This document shows positions 1-6,164 of a stretch of 6,482 nt of DNA, piece after piece. The position numbers and the translations under genes were made by a program. The notes under the pieces were generated by a model. It searched no databases. It saw only the letters and a program-made list of their open reading frames with translations, and was not told where the DNA came from. This DNA is from Moraxellaceae bacterium UBA2031 (lineage in GTDB: Bacteria; Pseudomonadota; Gammaproteobacteria; Pseudomonadales; Moraxellaceae). Within the stretch, counting starts at the first letter, position 1. Each line of letters begins with the position of its first letter. Location of the stretch: assembly GCA_002333145.1 (NCBI GenBank), contig DDBN01000045.1, forward strand, positions 8,142 through 14,623, read 5' to 3'.

Positions 1-135
1 GCGGCTATCGACAAATACGGCGTCAGTGACAAGATTTCCTATATTTCTACTGGTGGCGGTGCCTTCCTTGAGTTTGTTGAAGGTAAAAAACTCCCGGCAG
101 TTGTGGCACTGGAAGACGCAGCAGCCAAGCACTAA
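1..135 (+). CDS. pgk: Phosphoglycerate kinase, C-terminal end (partial, 5' end outside window)
   Basis: This is the last 44 codons of a gene that begins before the window; the reading frame starts at base 1 and ends at TAA 133-135. The peptide contains DKISYISTGGGAFLEF, the glycine-rich nucleotide-binding segment near the C terminus of phosphoglycerate kinase, followed by the usual EGKKLPAVVALE ending. The enzyme makes ATP from 1,3-bisphosphoglycerate and ADP in cytosolic glycolysis, and runs in reverse during gluconeogenesis. The aldolase gene follows 99 bases later on the same strand, a common pairing in proteobacteria. No terminator is visible between the two, so co-transcription is plausible. 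Identity is firm despite the short piece, because this motif is diagnostic. Confidence 0.95.
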   Translation, partial: AAIDKYGVSDKISYISTGGGAFLEFVEGKKLPAVVALEDAAAKH

Positions 136-234
136 TTCACAAAGTATTTTATGAATTGATGGTTTATGAGCGGATGATTTATTTACGGCTCATGAATTAC
201 AAACGAATGAATTAACGGATAGTGGAGCAAGAAT
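136..234 (+). promoter_or_regulatory. AT-rich pgk-aldolase intergenic leader with short repeats and aldolase RBS
   Basis: These 99 non-coding bases are clearly more AT-rich than the genes on either side. The heptamer ATGAATT occurs three times, at 151, 192 and 207. A 9-bp imperfect inverted repeat (163-171 with 188-196, one G-T pair, 16-base loop) could form a weak RNA hairpin. It lacks a T-run, so it is not a convincing terminator. The ribosome binding site GGAG lies at 224-227, seven bases before the aldolase ATG. A promoter, operator or mRNA-processing site is possible, but I could not pick out a good -35/-10 pair. Confidence 0.4.
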
Positions 235-1281
235 ATGGCACTTATCAGCATGCGCGAAATGCTAGATCACGCGGCGGAATTTGGTTACGGCATTCCGGCC
301 TTCAATGTGAATAATCTGGAGCAGATGCGCGCCATCATGGAGGCGGCTGACAAAACCAATTCACCTGTCATCGTGCAGGCTTCTGCCGGTGCGCGTAAGT
401 ACGCCGGGGCGCCTTTCCTGCGCCACCTTATGTTGGCGGCCGTGGAAGAGTTTCCGCATATTCCAGTCGTAATGCATCAGGATCACGGCACCTCGTTGGC
501 TATCTGTCAGCGCGCCATTCAGCTCGGATTTTCTTCCGTGATGATGGATGGATCGCTCGCCGAAGACGGCAAGACGCCAACAGATTATGCCTACAATGCT
601 CGCGTGACGCGTAGCGTGGTGGATTTGGCCCATGCATGTGGCGTATCGGTGGAGGGTGAAATTGGCTGCTTAGGATCGCTCGAAACAGGTTTGGCCGGTG
701 AAGAGGATGGCGTGGGCGCCGAGGGCGTACTTGATCATTCGCAGTTGCTGACCGATCCAGAAGAAGCCGCACAGTTTGTGAAAGATACTGGTGTAGATGC
801 GTTGGCGATTGCCATTGGTACTTCACACGGCGCTTACAAGTTTACGCGTCCGCCTACCGGCGACATTCTCGCCATTGAGCGGGTAAAGCAGATTCATGCC
901 CGAATTCCTGATACGCATTTGGTGATGCACGGTTCATCGAGTGTGCCGCAGGAGTGGCTGGCAATTATTAATGAATACGGTGGTGACATCAAAGAAACCT
1001 ACGGCGTACCTGTCGAGCAGATTGTCGAGGCCATCAAGCATGGTGTGCGTAAAGTGAATATTGATACAGATTTGCGCTTGGCGGCAACCGGCGCCATTCG
1101 CCGGCATCTAGGCAAGCACCCTGGCGAGTTTGATCCGCGCAAATACTTCAAGGATTCCATCGTGGCCATGCGCGATGTTTGTATCGCGCGTTACGAAGCA
1201 TTTGGTGCCGCAGGCCATGCCAGCAAGATCAAGGGTATCTCACTCGAAGCCATGAGTGAGCGCTACTCCAGCGGGGCGTAA
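235..1281 (+). CDS. fba: Class II fructose-bisphosphate aldolase, Calvin-cycle subtype
   Basis: This 348-residue zinc enzyme cleaves or forms fructose 1,6-bisphosphate from dihydroxyacetone phosphate and glyceraldehyde 3-phosphate in the cytosol. Length and motifs fit the class II, Calvin-subtype family. HQDHG at 81-85 carries the catalytic Asp83 and zinc ligand His84; GEIG at 141-144 carries metal-site Glu142; GTSHGAYKF at 195-203 carries zinc ligand His198; MHGSSSV at 231-237 carries His232; and NIDTD at 275-279 is the phosphate-binding segment. The start is set by GGAG seven bases upstream and by the family's usual MALISMR opening. It lies downstream of pgk, and an intrinsic terminator follows it. 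The subtype name reflects sequence grouping; nothing here shows carbon fixation, and glycolysis/gluconeogenesis is the likely role. The symbol may be written fba, fda or cbbA. No residues appear to be missing. Confidence 0.97.
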   Translation: MALISMREMLDHAAEFGYGIPAFNVNNLEQMRAIMEAADKTNSPVIVQASAGARKYAGAPFLRHLMLAAVEEFPHIPVVMHQDHGTSLAICQRAIQLGFSSVMMDGSLAEDGKTPTDYAYNARVTRSVVDLAHACGVSVEGEIGCLGSLETGLAGEEDGVGAEGVLDHSQLLTDPEEAAQFVKDTGVDALAIAIGTSHGAYKFTRPPTGDILAIERVKQIHARIPDTHLVMHGSSSVPQEWLAIINEYGGDIKETYGVPVEQIVEAIKHGVRKVNIDTDLRLAATGAIRRHLGKHPGEFDPRKYFKDSIVAMRDVCIARYEAFGAAGHASKIKGISLEAMSERYSSGA

Positions 1282-1308
1282 GAAGACGGCGTTCAACTGA
1301 GATTACGG

Positions 1309-1334
1309 AAAAGGGGCGCTTAGGCGCCCTTTTT
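1309..1334 (+). terminator. Intrinsic terminator after the aldolase gene
   Basis: A perfect 6-bp stem, GGGCGC (1314-1319) with GCGCCC (1324-1329), has a TTAG loop and is followed directly by TTTTT (1330-1334). A run of A at 1309-1312 precedes it and can lengthen the stem. It starts 27 bases after the aldolase stop and should separate the glycolytic genes from the next group. Confidence 0.9.
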
Positions 1335-1422
1335 GTATGGTGATCATCGGTGAGGGCTTGCAGCTTGTAGTATTCGGCCTAGTCTAGGCTTCATACCCCT
1401 TTGTAACAGGCAAGGATGCAGC
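1335..1422 (+). promoter_or_regulatory. Intergenic region with 13-base palindrome and RBS before the small arginine-rich protein gene
   Basis: This non-coding stretch follows a terminator, so the promoter for the next gene must lie here or inside that gene. It contains the perfect palindrome GCCTAGTCTAGGC (1377-1389, centred on T1383), a possible operator. TTGCAG at 1358-1363 could serve as a -35 element, but the matching -10 (TAGTCT, 1380-1385) is poor and overlaps the palindrome. The ribosome binding site AAGGA sits at 1412-1416, six bases before the ATG at 1423. Confidence 0.4.
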
Positions 1423-1818
1423 ATGGCCCGACACTATCGCTTGGTTTTTCGCGGAAAGTATCTGCCGGGCTTTGTGCCGGATGACGTGCATAATAGCGTA
1501 GCAACCCTGCTGAATGCCCCTGTGGATAAGGTTCAGGCGCTTTTGTCAGGTATCCCGGCAGTTATCAAACAGGATGTTGAGGTTGAGCAGGGCAACCGCT
1601 ATCTGGAGGCTTTGGCGGAGATCGGGCTGATGACGCATCTTGAACTGCTAACAGATGAGACGGGTGAGCCGATTAAGCCGGGCTCATGGGACGGATTGGA
1701 GCGGCGCTCGGATGCAACACGACGGCATCGAGCGGATCGTCGCGCAGGCCGCCGTGGCGCAGCCATTGTGCCGGAGCGTCGGCAGACCCGAGGGCGACGC
1801 AAGACGGACGTCAACTGA
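1423..1818 (+). CDS. Small protein with conserved N-terminal domain and arginine-rich tail, function unknown
   Basis: The product has 131 residues with two distinct parts. Residues 5-75 (YRLVFRGKYLPGF... then a small helical region ending LEALAEIGLMTHLEL) resemble a short domain that I recall at the N terminus of assorted proteobacterial proteins, with the pattern lvf.G.llpGf....v...la.l; I cannot name a function for it. Residues 91-131 form a tail with 14 arginines in 41 residues, including six Arg-Arg pairs spaced among Asp, Glu and Gly. That pattern suggests a disordered segment that could bind nucleic acid or acidic lipid. There is no signal peptide or membrane segment, so the protein is probably cytosolic. 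The start has AAGGA six bases upstream. The hydrolase gene follows after about 78 bases. It is a real gene by RBS and composition, but its role is unknown. Confidence 0.8.
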   Translation: MARHYRLVFRGKYLPGFVPDDVHNSVATLLNAPVDKVQALLSGIPAVIKQDVEVEQGNRYLEALAEIGLMTHLELLTDETGEPIKPGSWDGLERRSDATRRHRADRRAGRRGAAIVPERRQTRGRRKTDVN

Positions 1819-1896
1819 GCTATCTGTTGCTGCAAGCACCCCTTTTCATCGGTGATCGTGCTATAAAAGTAGGCTTATTATCGAGAGCCCGTGTGC
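1819..1896 (+). promoter_or_regulatory. Short intergenic region before the hydrolase gene, with -10-like TATAAA and a start-deciding RBS
   Basis: TATAAA at 1862-1867 resembles a -10 element, but I see no good -35 at the right distance. The purine run GAGAG at 1883-1887 is nine bases before ATG 1897 and only three before GTG 1891, which favours the ATG as the hydrolase start. No terminator hairpin is visible after the upstream gene, so read-through from it is possible. Confidence 0.3.
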
Positions 1897-2865
1897 ATGC
1901 CTCCACTGGATATACCTACCGTCAGGCGCGAACTGCTGCACCTTGATCTGGCCATCTATGCGCCCCTCAAGGGGGCACTGGCGGAGTTTGTGCATTTTTA
2001 CGGCATCGACATGGAGGCTCAGGTCGCCGGCGTACGGCATTATGCGGGCTGGTATGAGTCGCCGGGCTATCAGATTGCAGCGCATGTCTTTATGCCAACG
2101 TCAGCACAGGGCACGGTATTCATTTTGCACGGCTATCTGGATCATGCCGGGCTTTACCGGCACTTGATTCGTGACTGCCTGCAGCAGGGCTATGCCGTGG
2201 TTATTCCCGATCTGCCTGGCCACGGTCTGTCTAGCGGTGAGCGTACCGACATCCCCGATTTTGATGATTATCAGGTGATGCTTGAGTCATTCGTGAGCCA
2301 GTATGGCGAGGAATTGACGGGGCCTTGGTTTGGTGTTGGCCAGAGCACCGGCGGTGCAATTCTGATGGACCATGTGCTTACCGCCTGCGCGGATGATCGT
2401 AAGCCATTTTTTCAGTCCGTGTTGCTGTTGGCGCCTTTATTGCGGCCATCGCAGTGGCAGAAAGTGCGTTTTGGTTACTGGTTAATGCGGCACTTTCGGG
2501 TGGCGATACCGCGCGTTTTTCGTAACAACAGCAGTGATAATGAGTTTTTGCGTTTTGTGCGCGAAGAGGACTCCCTGCAAGCACGCTGGGTGCCCATGAA
2601 CTGGATTGGCTCATTACGGCGTTGGGTGCTGCGCATGGTGGATATGCCGTCGTGCGAGTTTCCGGTATTGCTCGTGCAAGGTGAGCGTGATGAAACTGTT
2701 GAATGGCGAGGCAATAACGATTTTGTTCGTACTCGCTTTCACGTAGTGCATGAGGCAATTCTGCCAGAGGCCTCGCATCAGTTAGCCAATGAGCGAGAGG
2801 ATTTACGCCAGCCAGTGCATCAGGCTCTGGCGATTCTGCTTAATCAAAAAAGCACTGTTTTATAA
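1897..2865 (+). CDS. Alpha/beta hydrolase, lysophospholipase / monoacylglycerol lipase-like
   Basis: The product is a serine hydrolase of about 322 residues in the Hydrolase_4 (serine aminopeptidase S33-like) group. Numbered from ATG 1897, it has an HGYLDHAG oxyanion-hole strand near 78-85, PGHGLSSG near 107-114, the nucleophile elbow GQSTGG with Ser150, the acid Asp265 in QGERDET, and His294 in EASHQLANE, so the triad is complete. A lid region (about 180-240) with EFLRF...SLQ...WIGSL resembles bacterial lysophospholipase-like members. The substrate is likely a lipid monoester, but sequence alone cannot settle it. There is no signal peptide, so it is probably cytosolic or loosely membrane-bound. 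GTG 1891 is an alternative start adding two residues, but its RBS spacing is worse. The EF-hand membrane protein gene begins 30 bases after its stop, consistent with an operon. Confidence 0.88.
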   Translation: MPPLDIPTVRRELLHLDLAIYAPLKGALAEFVHFYGIDMEAQVAGVRHYAGWYESPGYQIAAHVFMPTSAQGTVFILHGYLDHAGLYRHLIRDCLQQGYAVVIPDLPGHGLSSGERTDIPDFDDYQVMLESFVSQYGEELTGPWFGVGQSTGGAILMDHVLTACADDRKPFFQSVLLLAPLLRPSQWQKVRFGYWLMRHFRVAIPRVFRNNSSDNEFLRFVREEDSLQARWVPMNWIGSLRRWVLRMVDMPSCEFPVLLVQGERDETVEWRGNNDFVRTRFHVVHEAILPEASHQLANEREDLRQPVHQALAILLNQKSTVL

Positions 2866-2870
2866 AACAT
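2855..2870. promoter_or_regulatory. Perfect 14-base AT-rich palindrome overlapping the hydrolase stop; LexA-box-like
   Basis: TGTTTTATAAAACA (2856-2869) is a perfect palindrome. With its flanks it reads CTGT-N8-ACAT, one base away from the CTGT-N8-ACAG form of the gammaproteobacterial LexA box. It covers the hydrolase stop codon and ends 25 bases before the next gene's ATG. It also contains a -10-like TATAAA. It could be an operator, part of a promoter, or simply a weak AT hairpin. The mismatch is in a normally essential triplet, so SOS control is doubtful. Confidence 0.25.
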
Positions 2871-2884
2871 TTTGTATTTAAAAA

Positions 2885-2892
2885 AGGAGAGG
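2885..2892 (+). promoter_or_regulatory. Strong ribosome binding site that fixes the start of the EF-hand protein
   Basis: AGGAGAGG is a near-ideal Shine-Dalgarno match. Its GGAG core (2886-2889) is six bases before ATG 2896. An in-frame TTG at 2872 lies upstream of this site and would translate through it, so that start is rejected. Confidence 0.85.
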
Positions 2893-2895
2893 TCC

Positions 2896-5049
2896 ATGAA
2901 GGCCGCTAACAGTCATCGTTGGAGTTTTTTTCGTTCCGGCGGCTTTGATCAAGTCAGATTAGATAACCCAGAGGATCTGGCTAACCTTCGCAATCTCGAT
3001 CAGAAATTGTGGACTGCGCTGGCATGCCCGGCAACTGGCTTAGAGTTTGATGCCCGTACGCTGGCGTATCTTGATCAGGATAGCGATGGCCGTATCCGCG
3101 CACCAGAATTGCTGGATGCGGTAGATTGGGCATTACTGCGCTTGCAAGCGCCCAGTGTGTTATTTGAAGGCGATGGCCTGCCGCTGTCAGCGTTTGCAGA
3201 CAATGATGAGGGTCGCACGTTGTTGGCCGCAGCGCGGCGCTTGCTGGCCAATCTCGACAAGCCAGATGCAACGGTACTCACGGTGGCAGATACCGAAGAC
3301 ATGGCCAAGGTATTCCCCCCCAATAAGCCTAATGGTGATGGCATTGTACCGGCTGCCATGATCGAAGATGCTGCCATGCAGGCAGTAGTGGCCGACATTA
3401 TTACTGCGCTGGGAGCAGATGCCGACCGCAGTAACGAGCCTGGCATTACTGAAGAAAAAATCACGGAATTTTTTGTACAAGCAGGCGCACTGCTGGCTTG
3501 GCAGGCGCGTGCAACAACAAATGAAGTGCAGCTTCCGTTGGGAGATGCCACGGCTGATGCAGCAGCCGCGTTGAATGCCGTTCGCCATAAAGTTGATGAC
3601 TTTTTTAATCGTGTGCGCATGGCGGCGTTTGATCCGCGTGCTGGCGCATTCATGAATGGCGAAGAAGCCGAGCTGGTGCGTCTGGCCGCGCTTGATCTGT
3701 CTGGTACTGAGGAGGCAGAAGGCCTGCCGTTAGCAAATGTTGCGCCTGGGCGTGCGTTGCCACTGCAAGACGGAATCAATCCGGCATGGATGGCGGCCAT
3801 GGCGGCCTTCAGATCGCAAGTAGTGATGCCGCTGCTAGGCGAGAAACAGTTACTTTCTGCAGAAGAGTGGCAGTTAATTAGTGAGAAGTTTGCGTCGTAT
3901 CAGTCGTGGTTAACAGAACGGCCCGTGCAGGCAATTGATGTGCTGGATGCAGGCCGTATTGCTGCTCTGGTTGCCGATGATGTTAAAGATAAGCTATTGG
4001 CGCTGGTGGCTTTTGATATGTCAGTAGCGGCAGAGGCAGAAGGCCTGCTCGATGTTGATAGGATTGTGCGCTTCCAGAAAAATTTGGTGCCATTGCTGAA
4101 TAATTTTATTTCATTCCGTGATTTCTACACTCGCCAGGCAAAGGCTATTTTTCAGGCCGGTACGCTGTATATCGATGGAAAAAGTTGTGACCTCACTGTG
4201 CGTGTGAGCGATATGGCAAAGCACAGCGCGCAAGCTGCCTCAAGTGGAAGTTATCTGGTGTACTGCGATTGCACCCGGCCGGGCGAAGCAAAAAAAATGA
4301 CCGTGGTGGCAGCTGTTACCGCAGGTGATGCAGGAAATCTAGCTGTCGGCCGAAACGGTATTTTTTATGATCGTGAGGGTGTGGACTGGGATGCCCATGT
4401 GGTGAAGCTGATTGAGCATCCGATTAGTGTACGCGAAGCATTCTGGACGCCGTATCGCCGTGTTAGCAAAATGATCTCAGATCAAATGCAAAAGATGGCG
4501 GCATCGCGTGACAAGGCCATGGAAGATAAAGCCGCTGCGGGAGTAGGTGATGCCGCCACCAAAGTGGAAAGTGCTACGCCTGCGGTCGCCGGGGCACCGG
4601 CTACTCCACCGGCGCCATTTGATATTGCTAAATTTGCCGGTATTTTTGCGGCCATTGGCTTGGCAGTTGGTGCGATAGGCACAATGCTGGCCGCGGTTGC
4701 GGGGGGCTTTCTGGCGCTCAAATGGTGGCAGATGCCGTTGGCGCTGGTTGGTGCCATGCTGCTGGTGTCAGGGCCTTCGATGATGCTGGCATGGTTCAAA
4801 TTACGGAGACGAAATCTTGGGCCTTTGCTCGATGCTAATGGCTGGGCAGTAAACACGGCGGCGAATATTACGATTGCCTTTGGTACCGCACTCACGCAGT
4901 TGGCTGTATTGCCTGAAGGTGCACAACGTTCGCTTTCGGATCCTTATGCTACGAAAAAGCATTATTGGGTGTGGTGGCTGCTGCTGGCCGCTATTGTGGC
5001 CGGCGTGGTGTGGGGCACAAGGCAAGGATTGATTCCTGCGCTGCTGTAA
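2896..5049 (+). CDS. Large EF-hand protein with three C-terminal membrane helices, function unknown
   Basis: The product has 717 residues from ATG 2896, a start fixed by the strong RBS. A perfect 12-residue EF-hand loop (DQDSDGRIRAPE, 60-71) has acidic or polar ligands at positions 1, 3, 5 and 12, so calcium binding is likely. A second, degenerate site reads NGDGIV near 146-151. A mostly helical region with two related segments (LDLSGTEEAEG near 266-276 and FDMSVAAEAEG near 373-383) follows, then a mixed segment (about 415-520) with VYCDC and GIFYDREG. An Ala/Pro-rich linker (about 546-575) leads to two hydrophobic helices (about 580-608 and 610-634), an RRR-rich loop with LGPLLDANGWAVN, and a last helix (about 691-708). 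There is no signal peptide, so the large N-terminal part is probably cytosolic, anchored to the inner membrane. I recall similar uncharacterised proteins in other bacteria, but no established function. It is probably co-transcribed with the hydrolase, and a terminator follows. Confidence 0.9.
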   Translation: MKAANSHRWSFFRSGGFDQVRLDNPEDLANLRNLDQKLWTALACPATGLEFDARTLAYLDQDSDGRIRAPELLDAVDWALLRLQAPSVLFEGDGLPLSAFADNDEGRTLLAAARRLLANLDKPDATVLTVADTEDMAKVFPPNKPNGDGIVPAAMIEDAAMQAVVADIITALGADADRSNEPGITEEKITEFFVQAGALLAWQARATTNEVQLPLGDATADAAAALNAVRHKVDDFFNRVRMAAFDPRAGAFMNGEEAELVRLAALDLSGTEEAEGLPLANVAPGRALPLQDGINPAWMAAMAAFRSQVVMPLLGEKQLLSAEEWQLISEKFASYQSWLTERPVQAIDVLDAGRIAALVADDVKDKLLALVAFDMSVAAEAEGLLDVDRIVRFQKNLVPLLNNFISFRDFYTRQAKAIFQAGTLYIDGKSCDLTVRVSDMAKHSAQAASSGSYLVYCDCTRPGEAKKMTVVAAVTAGDAGNLAVGRNGIFYDREGVDWDAHVVKLIEHPISVREAFWTPYRRVSKMISDQMQKMAASRDKAMEDKAAAGVGDAATKVESATPAVAGAPATPPAPFDIAKFAGIFAAIGLAVGAIGTMLAAVAGGFLALKWWQMPLALVGAMLLVSGPSMMLAWFKLRRRNLGPLLDANGWAVNTAANITIAFGTALTQLAVLPEGAQRSLSDPYATKKHYWVWWLLLAAIVAGVVWGTRQGLIPALL

Positions 5050-5058
5050 TTCTTAAGC

Positions 5059-5096
5059 GCAATAAAAAACCCGCCTTTTGGCGGGTTTTTTATTGC
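5059..5096. terminator. Bidirectional intrinsic terminator between converging genes
   Basis: A perfect 17-bp stem (5059-5075 with 5080-5096) has a TTTT loop. The GC core CCCGCC/GGCGGG is flanked by six A on one side and six T on the other, so each strand shows a GC stem followed by a U-run. It starts 10 bases after the EF-hand gene stop and lies 36 bases beyond the lpoB stop, so it can end both converging transcripts. Confidence 0.95.
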
Positions 5097-5131
5097 TGCA
5101 GCACCAGAAGTGCTAAGCAGAGCGAAAGGTT

Positions 5132-5731
5132 TTAACCACCCATAAAGCTTTTCTTTTTGGTCTTGCGGATTTCCTTTTCGCTTTGGAACTCCACCAGCCC
5201 GCTTTCGATATCAGTCAGCTTCATAGTGAATTTGTAGTAAACGTCTTTGGTGTTGCCAGCTGTTTTAACGATGCTGGAGAAATTACCATAGAGCATGTAC
5301 TGCGCGCCAAGCTGACGGCCCATTTGCACTGACTTTGCTTCGTCGACCAAGCCGCTGTTCTTTTGGTAATCCATTTGCTTCATCACGGAATCTACGGCCG
5401 TCATATCAACAAAGCGGAACTTTCCAGAGTTAAGCAGTTTTGTGGAGATCGTGTCAGTAACAGATTCGGTATCAACATGCTCAGTGGTTTTGTTCTTGAT
5501 TTTATCGACGAACAAAATAGGGCGCTTACCGCCGGCACTGATCTGCGCAACAGCGCCAGATGCCAGCATATCGTCAACCATTTTTTCTGCGATCATTTGC
5601 AGATCGGTTGAGCCAAAATCGGTGTTAACCGTTTCAACAGCAGTGGCATCGCCATACTGCACTGAGCTACAGCCACTCATGCCAAGCATGCCTGCGGCGA
5701 GCAGTGGAACAAGAATCAGTGTGTGCTTCAT
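5132..5731 (-). CDS. lpoB: Penicillin-binding protein activator LpoB (outer-membrane lipoprotein)
   Basis: This 199-residue lipoprotein is close in length to E. coli LpoB (213). The signal peptide ends in the lipobox MSGC with lipidated Cys21, and Ser at +2 argues for outer-membrane sorting. The following domain is the LpoB/CsgG-like fold, with typical stretches such as PILFVDKIKNKT, DTISTKLLNSGKFRFVD and GAQYMLYGNFSSI. In E. coli LpoB reaches through the periplasm and activates the peptidoglycan synthase PBP1b; the same role is inferred here. The disordered linker after the Cys is short compared with E. coli. The ATG overlaps the last base of the ycfL TAA (TAATG), suggesting translational coupling. 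An AGGGAG site (5742-5747) lies 10 bases upstream, inside ycfL. Gene order matches E. coli ycfL-lpoB. A generic CsgG-type lipoprotein is the only real alternative. Confidence 0.9.
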   Translation of the reverse strand: MKHTLILVPLLAAGMLGMSGCSSVQYGDATAVETVNTDFGSTDLQMIAEKMVDDMLASGAVAQISAGGKRPILFVDKIKNKTTEHVDTESVTDTISTKLLNSGKFRFVDMTAVDSVMKQMDYQKNSGLVDEAKSVQMGRQLGAQYMLYGNFSSIVKTAGNTKDVYYKFTMKLTDIESGLVEFQSEKEIRKTKKKSFMGG

Positions 5732-6120
5732 TACTTGGTCACTCCCTGGGGGTTACGAATTTGAACTTGGAAACGTTTAGCAGTATCGCTGGGCGCTGTG
5801 GCATTGATGGTGAGTTCGTCCCGTCCTTGCACGTTCGCGGCGTGCCAAGGGCGATTGTCTTCATCAAGCGACATATCATTTTTATCGAACCATACAAATT
5901 TGTATTCGAACTTCTGCGTTACACCGGCGCGGTTTCTAAGCACGGCTTGGGCGCGGGGCAGGCCACCGGGCGTTTCGATAACGGCGGAGCGAGCAACTTC
6001 GATAGTGCCCTTCATGTCGCCGCCACGATAGTTAACAATGTCTTTGGATGGATCCGAGGCTGCGCAGGCAGTCAGGGCCAAACTGGTGCCCAGTAGCAGG
6101 GCGGTAGCGAGACGTTTCAT
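5731..6120 (-). CDS. ycfL: YcfL family lipoprotein (DUF1425)
   Basis: The product is a 129-residue small lipoprotein. Residues 1-19 are a signal peptide ending in lipobox LTAC with Cys19; Ala at +2 lacks the inner-membrane retention signal. The mature part resembles the YcfL/DUF1425 beta-sandwich family, with features such as AQAVLRNRAGVTQKFEYKFVWFDKNDM and a C-terminal strand AKRFQVQIRNP. No biochemical role is established; family members sit next to lpoB. The start at 6120 is chosen because AAGGAG (6127-6132) is six bases upstream and the signal peptide begins there. An ATG at 6168 would add 16 polar residues in front of the signal peptide. That upstream ATG overlaps the preceding gene's TGA, but the RBS evidence is against it. 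The stop overlaps the lpoB start by one base. Confidence 0.88.
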   Translation of the reverse strand: MKRLATALLLGTSLALTACAASDPSKDIVNYRGGDMKGTIEVARSAVIETPGGLPRAQAVLRNRAGVTQKFEYKFVWFDKNDMSLDEDNRPWHAANVQGRDELTINATAPSDTAKRFQVQIRNPQGVTK

Positions 6121-6126
6121 GAGGTT

Positions 6127-6132
6127 CTCCTT
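6127..6132 (-). promoter_or_regulatory. Ribosome binding site deciding the ycfL start
   Basis: On the minus strand this reads AAGGAG, six bases before the ATG at 6120. It supports the start immediately before the lipoprotein signal peptide over the in-frame ATG at 6168. Confidence 0.8.
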
Positions 6133-6164
6133 GTGAGTCTCTTTCGTCAGGACAGAATAGCCTG

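Noticed and set aside
163..196. Hairpin after pgk as an intrinsic terminator
   Set aside because: The stem is AT-rich and imperfect, the loop is 16 bases, and no T-run follows.
500..826. Antisense open frame within the aldolase gene
   Set aside because: It is the complement of a highly conserved coding sequence, with no recognisable protein features.
1655..1946. Two overlapping + strand frames spanning the end of the arginine-rich gene and the hydrolase start, considered as a frameshifted extension
   Set aside because: The in-frame gene ends in a natural stop with a composition-consistent tail. The other frames lack RBS and domain support and overlap the hydrolase start.
2872..2895. TTG start giving the EF-hand protein eight extra residues
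   Set aside because: The extra codons run through the strong Shine-Dalgarno AGGAGAGG that clearly serves ATG 2896.
3075..3800. 241-residue open frame on the minus strand inside the EF-hand gene
   Set aside because: It is an Ala/Ser-rich antisense shadow of a well-supported gene, with no domain, no good RBS and no conserved motif.
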